Position numbers and translations under genes: made by a program
NCBI GenBank assembly: GCA_018343915.1
Contig: JABRWF010000004.1
Location: forward strand, 372,001 to 436,000
Direction of reading: 5' to 3'
DNA: 64,000 bases
Source of the DNA: Agroathelia rolfsii
Lineage: Eukaryota > Basidiomycota > Agaricomycetes > Amylocorticiales > Amylocorticiaceae
Shown: piece after piece, positions 11,669 through 22,241 of the stretch
Layout of the letters: each line of letters opens with the position of its first letter
Numbering within the stretch: the stretch's first letter is position 1
Notes under the pieces: model-generated
Told to the model about the DNA's origin: nothing
What the model saw: the letters and a program-made list of their open reading frames with translations, nothing else
The model's database searches: none

Positions 11669-12647
11669 CTAGCCTGAGCTTGTATATGTTTGTACCTGCT
11701 CGAACTTCCTACATGTATGGGCTACCAAATAGCAAATCGAATTGGAATTGTGCCAACGCTGGGTTGGTTGTCATACTCACCTACATCCATGCGGATTGTT
11801 GCCTCATTAGCATCTGGTACCCATTGCCATACAATCTATTGTCTCAAAAGCGATTCAAAATCATTTTGAGGATATGCTAACAAAGAATCGGGCTTACAAC
11901 ACTGATATCTGCCATGCACATCAGACTCTGGCGCAGTATTTCGACACAATGTGTAAGACGAGTGTTGTTGGTATTCGTCGTCCCTCTGCCCTCTGTCTCG
12001 TTCAGATAGTACATATCGGTTTGGAGGTCTTGTCTTATGGTGTCCTAATACATTGCTTTTTAGTGGAGGCACCGGAATATGTCAGCTCATAGTTACCAGA
12101 CACTCCAGACTGTAAAGAACCGCTGGAGGGTGAGTGCTTTGCCCTTCATGGATCACATACTAGTAAGCCTCCTTGAAAAGTATACATAGTCCATAATTTC
12201 GCACAAGAGCTATTTACCTGAGTATAGGCTTTTCCAGGCATTATTTACTACATCTGAGTCTTTCTGTTGGTAGATGGGGGTATCTTCACCAAAGCCCCAG
12301 GAGAAAGTTCTGATTTCATAATCGACAGGGGGACCTTTGCGGTACATTCTATTAAATAGTGTCAATAGATTTGGTAAGTACTGGCTCTCACCTTTCAAGA
12401 CAAGTTGATTGGTAGGCCCTTGCCATACCCAGATATAGGCGAAGTATGCAGCAATACAAAGGAGGAGGACACTTTGGAGAGAGATGGCATAGTGAAGGAA
12501 GTCTCTCCTTATTCTGAATCCCATTCTTCCTAGAGCAGTTTGCTGTAATGGTTCTTCTACATTGATACTCAACCCTGCAACTTGAAGGTTGGGGTGAAGA
12601 AATGGTGCGCTTTCGATTTCCGAGTCTTGCCAGCGCTCTTCATGCAT
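11669..12647 (-). CDS. UstYa-like (DUF3328) oxidase, copy 1 of type II
   Basis: Six exons: 12392-12647, 12218-12334, 12097-12143, 11898-12044, 11781-11835, 11669-11721, giving 224 aa. An acidic tail leads into one membrane segment (AISLQSVLLLCIAAYFAYIW). The core begins GPPVDYEIRTFSWGFGEDTP and continues AWKSLYS. The first metal-type motif reads LYSLECLDTIRQ in place of HxxHCLD, the second RLTHCVEILRQSLMC in place of HxxHC, then MDVAHTCRKF. The gene first looks broken, with a TGA and a frameshift near 12,080-12,050, but a 52-nt GT-AG intron at 12045-12096 removes both and restores CLDTIRQ. I chose the MHEE start at 12647 because it is conserved in the paralogue; an in-frame ATG also exists at 12680. 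It probably acts with the adjacent type I oxidase. Confidence 0.82.
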
Positions 12648-14013
12648 ATCGGAGTGCGAAGATATGATGATGCTGCCCATGTATCGCGGTTAGTATCAGA
12701 GCAAACCTATAGCACTACTAGCCTGCACTAGTTTACGTTAGCGCGAAAAGGGAAAAAAAATCAACTGTCAATTGAACTATGACTCGGAGTCCATCGTATC
12801 CGGGAGTGTATACATGTGGATGGCTGAGTAAAATGATGGTATATTACCGGCAATGAGGGAGTCCAGGACCGCAGCAAGTAGTGACACATACCTGCCAAAC
12901 ATAGGCTATCAGTAGGGGATAAGTTGAATTATCAAGCTATCAGGTACTATTGCATCTTTCTCCTTAGGTGGACTTTAGAGTACTGGGTATGCTACCATAG
13001 TTTAGTCGGAACATATCGTGGGAGTGAAATTTCAATAGAGCCTCGTGATCACGATACTGATAGGGTAAGTTAATTCATACCCCACATCATGATAACCAGC
13101 GACGCTCGCAGTCCCAATTCAAACCAGGTCGGTCAGGTCCATCATGTCACGATTACATACCTAACCTGAATAGAAGGAATATCAGTAAATTTTCACTTGT
13201 TCCAACACCCCCCTCCCCGGGATACCCTCGGACGCATGAAAGTCATTGTGGAATCGTAACAATATAGACTCGGGTGAATGGCTGGCTAGTGGAGATTTTT
13301 TTCAGCCTTTAGGTTACTAATATCAACCCACGCCTGCTGATACGTAGTGGCCTTTGATAAAGATATACTTCCAGTCTGATTGAGGAAACGGAATTCAAAT
13401 ACGGGTAAAAATTCACGTTCTTTCTTCAAGCCTGACTCTGAGAGCGCCGATACCACAAAAGTTGCAACTTACATAAGTTATAAGATGATAGGGCGGCCCA
13501 GCCTCTTGTTTGCATAGATGATATATAATGCCCCTGAGCAACTACTAGAAGATCATTCCATCATTTCTTTAAGTTATCGTTGAATTGAATACCAAATCAA
13601 CTTGAAGCCCGTTATCCCGATATCCCGATATCCGTGCTTTCGTCAGCGGCTGTTGCTAATATTGGGTGGTTTAGGCGGCCAAGTCCTGCCAGTGGACTGC
13701 CTACGCAAGACTAGTATTACACACGACATGACTAGACAGGCCATGATATCACCAGCAGAATGAGCACATGATATCAATTATATACCTTTCGGGGATAACC
13801 ATCCTGGTAATGTTATCTACAAGGGCACTTACACAAATACTAACCGGCTATATGGAAACAGCGAAATTAGATATAAAAAATTAGAATATTTACTGAACCT
13901 CTACTATATAAGCAGGTGTTTCATCTGAAGGGAGACATCAGCTCCTAAGCCGTTGTTTGGTCAATTCGCACTCACATACCACCTATCTTTATCCATTCAC
14001 ATCCATTGGAACG
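12648..14013. other. Intergenic: promoters of the type II UstYa gene and precursor peptide gene 1
   Basis: The divergent upstream regions of the oxidase (minus) and peptide gene 1 (plus) lie here. A TATATAA motif at about 13906 is 108 bp before the peptide ATG. No gene is evident. Confidence 0.45.
13906..13912 (+). promoter_or_regulatory. TATA box of precursor peptide gene 1
   Basis: A TATATAA motif lies 102 bp before the start codon of the small secreted-peptide gene. Comparable AT-rich boxes precede the other two peptide genes (TATAAAAA near 15,862; TTATAA near 22,156). This suggests strong, regulated expression, unlike the TATA-less housekeeping genes nearby. Confidence 0.5.
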
Positions 14014-14203
14014 ATGAAGCTCTACATGACAATCCTTTTTGGGCTTTTGGCTAGTGCCATGGCGCTTCCCCAGCCTGAATCAGTTCAACGCGTGAGTCTT
14101 GGACTCCTTTAAGGTCATATATCATATTTGACTTTGCAAACAGAGAGAGGAGTCGGTGGTCACCGACGAGGATTGGTATGTGGAATTTGGATACAAAAGG
14201 TAA
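14014..14203 (+). CDS. Secreted precursor peptide 1 (putative RiPP precursor, single core)
   Basis: Two exons (14014-14091, 14144-14203) give 45 aa. Exon 1 is a signal peptide of MKLYMTILFGLLASAMA type followed by LPQPES and an Arg. Exon 2 starts Arg-Glu-Glu, so an Arg-Arg pair forms at the exon junction. It runs through an acidic spacer to a core-like WYVEFGY and ends exactly at Lys-Arg before the stop. The same signal peptide and exon split recur in the genes at 15.9 and 22.2 kb. The core holds two Tyr and one Trp, the kind of residues UstYa enzymes crosslink in known dikaritins. The product and its activity are unknown. The intron is GT-AG, 52 nt. No homologue is recognised by name. Confidence 0.75.
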
Positions 14204-15937
14204 AGGCGTGTAGTCGGGTGATCTTGAAGTCATCTAATCTATGATCATTGTGACTAGTTGAACTTGAAGTATCTGTGAAGCCTGGGACGTGGTCGATTCT
14301 TGGGATGTATATTTTTTAGGACTGAAACATGAAGTAGCCCGAATTAACATTAACTTGCGAATTTGTGATTGATTTTTTTTATTGAATGCCTCTAAATTGC
14401 ATTTACTAGTCTTTCTGTACTAGATCATAAGCGCATAAAAGGACAAGAGTGATAGAATAAAATCTGAGTAATTATAGCGATAGCAGATTGATCTACCAAC
14501 GGGTCAAAATAATGTTGGCGATTTTTGAACCTTCCATTGTCAATTTGATTGACGAACAAATAAATACACTAAACTCGCGTGATGGACGTAGTATTAGTAG
14601 TGTTCAAACATCCCGCTTCAGGGTCACTTCAACTGCCGCTTCAGGTCTCCCTTCAGTGAAATCTGGCGCGTCTTGAACGACCTGCTTCCCTCCGAGTCAA
14701 CTGTAGATATCATTTCAATACCAGTGGTCATGCAAGCTATTGTACTAGACTTTTGTACTTAAATACCTATAAACCTCATCCTTCCATCATGCCTACACAA
14801 TTGAAAGATTCAAAACCCAATGCGCTTGCATAAAAAATTGGTCTTTGACTACTTATCCTATTGCAGATGCCACTATCATGCCAGTGGAAGAATCGACAAC
14901 TTCAAAGTTCTACTGTAGGCAAAATTTTGCTGTCTTTTGGGTTAGTAATATTCTCTGCAGGGTTAATACTGTTTAATTTTTTTTCTTTGGTGGTATAATA
15001 GTGTCATACGGAAAAAAAAATGGCTAAGAGCTAGATGTGTAGATAGATGGGCCCCCATTTAACTATGCACAATTGCAATCGACAAATCCCACGATTTCAC
15101 GTGATTCCAGCGCGAAGTAGGGTAGGTAACTAAAGCGGGAGGGGCCGAAGCGAGCGGCATCTGAAGTGGGCTCTAAAGTCACAGGTTTGAACGCTACTAA
15201 TATACTGGAGCACCTGGAAAAGACGGGAAATTGTCCACAGAAGGACAACAGTATGCAATGCTATGCCTCTTGATGCCTGAGTGCGTCAAGGTTATATATA
15301 TATATATATATATCACGCAAGCTTGTATTTTCAAGTATATGGGAGACAAGAACCACTAGCGCGAGCATAGGTGACGATTCTAGAAGGGCAGATGTTGCTC
15401 TAGCGCTAGCAAGCATTCAGAACCAAGGTTTCCTGGATGACTGCTAGTGTCACATCTACGACACTGCGAGTCGCTATCTCCATGATCAATAAAATAATGA
15501 ATCAAAATAATTGAAGCAGGTACAAGATTACAACTCAGATTTTTGGGTTGACATATCCTTATCTTTAGGCCTATGCCGATGCCATCAGTGATTGCACCTG
15601 AGATGTGATCATAAGACGTGTTTAGTAATTAAGTAGGAAGTCATGCGTAACTCGGATCATTCACTTCAAGTTCTTGGAAAACAAGACCACCTCCAAACCT
15701 GTCCATGAATGATGAATGATGACTCATGATATCTACAAATTACGCAAGCCTTTCATGATGTTAGGGTAAGTTGCTGTGTACCTGATAAACACTCGGTCTT
15801 GTTAATCAAAAATCACAATTGGCGTCTCGAGATATAACAAACATGCTTTGAGCCCGAAAATCTATAAAAACCATCTCAGACTTCGGGAAAAAAGGCTAGT
15901 CAACAATCCTCAATCCGACATACCCAAGACGAACAAC
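14204..15937. other. Intergenic between precursor genes 1 and 2; contains a (TA)n microsatellite
   Basis: No gene is supported. A (TA)n run lies at about 15293-15313. A 61-codon minus-strand frame at 15063-15248 has no recognisable feature. The last 100 bp hold the promoter of peptide gene 2, with TATAAAAA near 15862. Confidence 0.45.
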
Positions 15938-16141
15938 ATGAAGTTTTACATGGCAGTTCTGTTTGGCCTTTTCGCCAGCGCCATCGCACGACCCCAACCA
16001 GAGTCCCTACCCGTAAGTTTTCCATTCAGATTCATATAGTAAGATAATAATGGGTCCATTAAATTATGTTAGAGGGAAGACGCAGAAGAAGATAGCTTCC
16101 CAATCAGTGTTGGCATACTCTTTGATTATCCGTATCAATGA
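15938..16141 (+). CDS. Secreted precursor peptide 2 (putative RiPP precursor, C-terminal core)
   Basis: Two exons (15938-16012, 16073-16141) give 47 aa. Exon 1 encodes MKFYMAVLFGLFASAIA then RPQPESLP, clearly homologous to peptides 1 and 3. Exon 2 begins Arg-Glu-Asp, passes an acidic spacer and ends in a hydrophobic, aromatic stretch (SVGILFDYPYQ) at the stop codon. Unlike peptides 1 and 3 it has only one Arg at the exon junction and no terminal Lys-Arg, so processing must differ or the gene may be decaying. The intron is GT-AG, 60 nt. It sits between the two duplicated UstYa blocks. Whether it is a substrate of those oxidases is inference. Confidence 0.7.
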
Positions 16142-17488
16142 AGGTGAGACCCAGCTGTATGATATCTAAAGTAGTCCAGCAGAAGTCCTTACGCAGGAAC
16201 ACGTTTTGCAGTTTGAAAGAAACCCTTTGTGGAAAGTGAATCTAGCAATACGACAAGCTGTAATGATTTTCTAGACACATATCATGTAAACAACCACAGT
16301 TGAAATGCATAACAGCATGTTTAATTTAAAGCGCCTTGAGATGAGAATTATTATTATTGTAGGTATTATGATCTTGATTGTACTAAGAAACATGTAACCT
16401 TACCAGTCGGTTGTACGCGTGAGTACCATTAGTAGTAATAGCAGTTGTTACTAGTATCCAGAAATAACAACACTATCTTGAGCCTATGAGGGACCCCAGC
16501 AGAGAAAATTATAGCACTAAAAAATAAGCACTACACTTAGCTGAGCATGCAACTACAACTAGCAAAGCTACGAGTTTTGCCAGACAACTGCAAGTTGTGT
16601 CGCCGAATCCGATTCCGAGATCACCAAGCGGCTGGACAGGCCAGGAGCATCAGGTTTCAGATTCCGCTCTGCGAAGTTTGCCCGCACAGCTCGGCTACTG
16701 CACAGTTTGCGGCTTGTTCTTCGACAGTTAGGAGCATAGCGCATACAGTCAGCGTTGAGTTGTGCTCGACCCACCCACCTACCCTAGTGGGTACAATAGC
16801 GCAGCTGGTTAAGGGGGGTATCGAGATACCTTCTCGACGCTACATACCTTCTCGCCTGCAGCTCGAGCGGTGCCTACCGGCTACACCGGCAGCACCTCTC
16901 CACCCTTAACCTGTCTTCTGCCTCCCTTGCCGTCGCAGCGCCGGCCTGACCTACTGTTATCAGATGGTCTGCAAGCCTTGCTTGTATGTGTTATCAGTTT
17001 CGTGCGTGAATCTTTTTCAGTCACAACTGTTGATGATACTGTTCCATTCGTTGAGTTAGCGACGCTTTGCGATGAGCCGTACTCAAACATGCATGACCAC
17101 TTCATTTTCATATTCTATGTAAACATCCCAAGTTCTGGAAAAACTCAGCACAGATCTCCTAGCCCCTGCAAACAAATAATTGACTTGGAAGATATGGGCT
17201 ATTAGATTGAGGTAAGTCTTCTATTCATCATTTTCCATCGTCCTATGATGCTTTTCAAAATACAAGCATATGTCCGACATTCGTGAAGGACAATTATTTC
17301 TGTCCGGAGATCAACTTTTCGAGCCTATTCATTTCGGATTTCGCTAACCCGCCTTTCAGATGCCTATACTTTTTAAATGTTAAACATTAGGGTTTGAATA
17401 AGTGGGATAACGTAGAAGGTCTGACTAGCTGCATAACCAAATAGCTCTCACATACTATACTGTAAATACTTGAAATATGAAACATGAG
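16142..17488. other. Intergenic with a tRNA A-box-like motif and the second copy of the conserved short segment
   Basis: A motif matching the tRNA A box (TAGCGCAGCTGG, 16797-16808) lies in a GC-rich patch unlike its surroundings, perhaps a SINE remnant. From about 16,990 to 17,350 lies the second copy of the segment at 8.9-9.24 kb, with the shared ELATLCDEPYSNMH and YKHMSDI plus-strand readings. No complete gene can be built. Confidence 0.35.
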
Positions 17489-18605
17489 CTACTGGTACAA
17501 GATAGGAAACTCAAGGTCGTCCTGGATATGGATCGTCATGTTGAAGTCTCGTTTAGCATCATTATCTCGAGCCCATGCCCAGATATCATCAAAATTCCTG
17601 CAAGTGTGCATTTCACCTACACTATTAATGTGAATCAACACAGTGGTGTCAGCAGTAATCTCATTGCAGCTTAAGAAGAATATACACACCTCATGTCCGC
17701 CGTACACATAATGGACTGACGAATTGAGTCGACACAATGGGATAGGTGTTGTCCCCAGTCAATGTGGCCTGCACCGGCTACCCAGCCAACATAGTCATAT
17801 GGCCAAGGATAATAGTCTCTATCTAACCCCCGTCGCAAAAGATCCAAGCTGCCAATGAGTAAATCTAGTCAGAATGAGCATCAAGCTGAGATAATCAGGG
17901 TAGAATCTCACCAATGTAATTGGTGAAAGACATCTGCTCCAACCATGTAGTAGCCATCGGGGTCACCGGGAATCGGGAGGGTCCTCTGTTGTATGAGAAT
18001 TAGCGCTAAATATATGTTCAATGAGTTGTCAAACCTACATTGGGCAGACGGCTCGCCGATTCTTTGGGTATTCTCGAATATGCGTCTAAAAATGGTCGTC
18101 GAGCCTCAGAAGGAGCGGATATATACGAACAGCGAGACGATAAATACGTTTTGTGAGATTATGCCAGGCGTGATCAACTTCTTCAGACGATGGTTGCGCA
18201 TATATAGGTAAATTAGGTCCTGGAAACCCATCATTGAACTTCTGAAGCTCGTAGCGAATAACTTCTTGAGCTGGAGCTGTAACGATGTTAGGGCTGTATA
18301 TCATGAGATGCTTGAGCAATGGTTACTTGCAGTATAAGAGCTGTGGGAATGGTGAAGTAGAATCTATGACACGAAAAGCGCCAAAGATAGCCTAACAAGA
18401 CAAGTATGCCAATAGCTTGCAGAGTCGATATTATAGCAAGGAGTCTATTATCCAATGGCTGATATAGACTGGTGAGCCAAGTCAGAATCTTATGAAGAGT
18501 CCCACCAAAGTCTCGTATCCTCCATGAATTAGTGTCGTCGTTTACGTTATGTGGATCCTGAGATTGCAAGGGTTGATAATCTCTCACTGGCAGCCAGGTC
18601 CTCAT
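17489..18605 (-). CDS. UstYa-like (DUF3328) oxidase, copy 2 of type I
   Basis: Six exons with the same phases and nearly the same lengths as the 9.5 kb paralogue: 18371-18605, 18148-18276, 18039-18085, 17912-17985, 17690-17848, 17489-17621, giving 258 aa. There is one membrane segment (LLAIISTLQAIGILVLLGYLW). Core motifs are PAQEVIRYELQKFNDGF, YSRIPKESASRLPN, FHQLHCLD, HLSHCVDSIRQ and MHTCRNFDD, so both HxxHC motifs are intact. The first donor (GTCATA) is weak. It is chosen because it aligns with the donor in copy 1 and is the only one found that keeps the frame. If it is not used, the gene would be frameshifted. Its neighbour 1.3 kb upstream is the type II oxidase of the same block. Confidence 0.82.
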
Positions 18606-19883
18606 GCTTGACGATAGCTCGCGAAAGTTCGTCGAAAGAGTCTCACTGACGGCCGTTCAGTATCAAAGGCAGCAGTGACAAGCACAAATTGAAGTAATAT
18701 CCAAACTTTTTGGCTGGACCCCTGAGTCTGAATCAGACATCATTGCGTAAGACAATAGCTGCCAGTGTAGTACTTGCATGATCACATCAAATACCAGGGA
18801 CACTGGCGTTCTTGTGTTAAGGCCGCAAATTGACTCACTGATGAAATGGCATATGATGGCAGGCTCGGATATCACGTCAATCCTATCATGAGACGGTCTT
18901 GATACCCTCAAACTGCAATCCTATTTGAATAATTAGTTGATGTTTTTATCGCTTGTATATCAATGCCTTAGGATGCTACCTGTCTGTCAGTACCTGAGGC
19001 TGATAAAAACTCAGTCGCTTAAAGCTGAATGCTACTAGATAGAAATCTTCGCTTATAATGTCCACTAGAATCGTAGGGAGGATCTGGCGTAGCAGGGCCT
19101 AGAAATTACCTCGTGATGAAAGATGGCTGATATAAATGGTCGGAGTTACGGCAAGTTCAATGATGCCAGTGTACATATTGGGTTAAGTACAGCCAACGGT
19201 TTCTTGAACCTGGCTAATCATTTGAGCTTTGATTGATGCCAGTGGGGGAACGACTCACGGGTAGCTAATATATTCATTTTGTCGTTGATTGTGCGCTGTA
19301 CAGGCAATCTTCAATATCCCACTGGTGTAACCACAACTTGAGTTCTTCCTAGAAGTTGCGTTGGAGAGGAAAACAAGAACCTATTGTATTTGATTTGTAT
19401 CTTGTTTCTACGGCGCGAACTTATCAGATCAAGGGATACAATACTTTGATAGCACCCTATTTCTATCAGAAGCTCTAGAGCCGTAATGATTTTGTAACCT
19501 GAAATTTCGAAGGCAAGTGATTACAAAGGTACTCCGGAGCTCAGGCTAAGGACTTGGAGGAAAAATATTGACAGGAAGCTCATTGCCAGCGATTCGGAGC
19601 AATTAGGGCACTCCATCCGAGTCAGGCCGACTCCGAGTCTCTAAGTCAGAACAGTGACACTAACTTGAACGCTGGCATGCACCAACACCTAACGATATCT
19701 CACGGTCGTTGTGCTCAGACCGTACATTCCAGTGTGGTCAGTTTCAAGTTGCGACTGGTATAAACAGTCGCTACTAATAGTACATTGACAATGTGTTGCA
19801 CTCTCACTAGCACAATGTATTACTGCATTTTATACGAACGATACATTACGATAAAACCGTGAGTTGTATCAAGAACGCCGTAA
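18606..19883. other. Spacer between the two UstYa genes of block 2
   Basis: The counterpart of 10.65-11.67 kb, about 250 bp longer. It holds promoter and 3' UTR sequence; no gene is supported. Confidence 0.4.
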
Positions 19884-20840
19884 CTATTCTCGGGCTAAAT
19901 TCGCTAGAGTTTTTGCTTGATCAAACTTCCTACACGTGTGGGCTAATCCAATAATTAATCAAACCGGAATTGCGTCAATACTAGTATTTGTTCTTACACT
20001 CACCTACATCCATGCGTATCGTTGCTTCATTAGCCTCTGGTATCCATTGCCATACAATCTGGAGTCCCAAAAATCAAACCATCATCATCTTTAAAGATAA
20101 AGCAGCTTGCACTTACAACACTAATATCTGCCATGCACATCAAACTCTGACGCAACGTTTCGATACAATGTGTCAAGTAAGTGCTGTTATTCACCACACC
20201 CCTGCTTTCTGTCTTGTTTGGATGGTACATGTCTGTTCCTAGCTCCTGTCGGATAGCATCCTGACCATTGCTTTTTAGTAGATCCACCAGAAAATGAGGG
20301 TTTATAGTCACCAGACACTCTAGGTTGTGGAAGACTGCCGGAGTGTGGGTGCTTTGCTCTCCAGAGGCTGCTGATATTTTTTTTCTTGAAAATCATAGTC
20401 CATTGTTCTATACAACGTGAGCTACTTACTTGAATATAGACTTTTCCAGGCATTGTCTACTACCTCTGAACTTTTCTGTTGATAAACTGGCGTATCTTCA
20501 CCGAATCCCCAAGAGAAAGATCTAATTTCATAATCCACAGATGGACCTTTGTGACAAATTCTGTCAGACAATCTTAATGGATGCCGGTCAGTACTGGCTT
20601 GCCTTTCAAGAGAAGTTGGCTGGTGGATCCTCGAGATGCACGAACATAGGCGGCGTATGTAGCAATGCAGAGAAGAATGATGCATTGGAGAGAGACAATA
20701 TAATGAAGGGGATTTTTCTTTAGCCTAAATTCCAATTTTCCCAGAGCAGATTGTTGGGTAAAGTTAGAAGAGCTATTAGGAGGGAGGAATGGCGCGCTTT
20801 CAATCTCAGGCTCTGAGCCTTGCCAGCACTCTTCATGCAT
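19884..20840 (-). CDS. UstYa-like (DUF3328) oxidase, copy 2 of type II
   Basis: Six exons: 20603-20840, 20430-20546, 20312-20370, 20117-20260, 20004-20058, 19884-19942, giving 223 aa. The first intron (20547-20602) starts with GC (AAAG|GCAAGC) where the 12.4 kb paralogue has GTGAGA. Without this splice the frame ends at a TAA. Features: one membrane segment (IVSLQCIILLCIATYAAYV), then GPSVDYEIRSFSWGFGEDTP, FHNLECLDAIRQ (HxxEC instead of HxxHC), YLTHCIETLRQSLMC and MDVAHTCRKF. It forms a pair with the type I oxidase just downstream and lies 1.4 kb from the multi-core precursor gene, which is transcribed in the opposite direction. Confidence 0.82.
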
Positions 20841-22241
20841 GTCTGTGTGTATCAGCAGCTCAAGCGTGTGGACAGACATGAGGACATATCACTACTCATA
20901 CTAGTAGTATCGCAGCTATCAAAATGTTATCATTTGCCGCTCAGGAAGCATGAGCCGGCGCTGGTTCCTATGAATCCATCAGTTCCAGTGTGCGCGTGGA
21001 TAAATGAATTTAGACAATTGAATGATTTGATGGTGTATTCTCCGCAATCAGGGAATCCAGGTCCGCAACATGCCCTGATATATTTGCTAAACGTAGTTAT
21101 CAGTAGGCGATAAGTTGAATCATCAAACAAGCTAGGTACACATACTACGATCCATATTGTATCTTTTCCCTTTCGGTGAATTTCGGAGGCTTGGAGTGCC
21201 GATTACCAATGCAACGTTTTTTTTTTTTTTTGAATAGACCTCAGTCTTGTCTACGAAGATATGTACCTATCAGAACATGATAATTTTCATTGATTGCCCT
21301 GCGTCGTAACAGTTACAATCCCGGATCCCTATTGGCAAGAAAACATCCCACGATCCGCTACGTCTTACCATTGCATCAATGGTTTACGTGTTCATGGAAG
21401 ATAATGGGATGAAGTGCTTTCACAGCATCACAGTTTCTATCAGAAACGCTACAAGCCTAATACACAGGCCTTCGAATTCAGGCAGGTTTTGAAGATAGGG
21501 AGTTGAGAACATAGCCCCGAAGCAACACTCACTGGCAGGCTCGGTAACTGGGCTAATCAGGCCCGGGATTCAGGAGAGCACCATCACTTCGGGCCGGAGG
21601 CTGCTGAATATTAATTGTCGCAATCCAAGTACAGAGGTTACTGGTGACAACTCGGAGTTGAGTCAATTATCTTTAGTGCTTTCAAGAATTTGTTCAGGTT
21701 GCTCCCTGAAATGGCAATGGGAAATTTTGTTGTATGCTTAGTAAAATTTCCTTATCACAGTCGGATACAGAATATGTGTTGATAGATAGTTGTTATACGA
21801 AACAGCTTGAGTGCTTCAAGTTTACAATTCAATATCTTTGGTCTTGTCGTTCTAATGTCTATCAGAAAGCATGATAGATGGGACCTGTATCAAGGTCATG
21901 GGATCTATAGGATGCGAAGATGAGTAAAAGGCACAACGTGCGATCTTGAGTATTCTGTGCAATCTATCACTGTTTTCATCTTCTGATTTATAACATCATA
22001 CTGACCTGCAACTGAATTATCAAGCCCACAACATTGTTCGAGTCGATGCACATTACCCGAAGCCTTTATTTCTCCGTGAATGCCTCGGTCCAGCCAGTCG
22101 GAAACTCAGCCTCTCCTGTAGTAGTAAAATAACGATAGGCCAAACTTGAACGCCTTTATAAGTCATCTTCTCTGGCTTGAAATTTCCTAGCTCAGCCCCG
22201 CACTCCAACGCACCATCCTAAGTGCACAAACCTTAGGCATT
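20841..22241. other. Intergenic: divergent promoters of type II UstYa copy 2 and precursor peptide 3
   Basis: The equivalent of 12.65-14.01 kb in block 1, with patches still alignable (for example near 21,000-21,120 against 12,830-12,910). A TTATAA box lies near 22156. No gene is evident. Confidence 0.45.

Noticed and set aside
11898..12143. Apparent nonsense and frameshift mutations in the type II UstYa gene of block 1
   Set aside because: A 52-nt GT-AG intron (12045-12096) removes both and restores the family motif; the paralogue has the matching intron, so the gene is not a pseudogene on this evidence.
18331..18605. A two-base shift in UstYa type I copy 2 suggesting a pseudogene
   Set aside because: The shift lies in what becomes intron if the first donor is placed at 18370, which aligns with a working donor in copy 1. 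The donor is weak, so some doubt stays.
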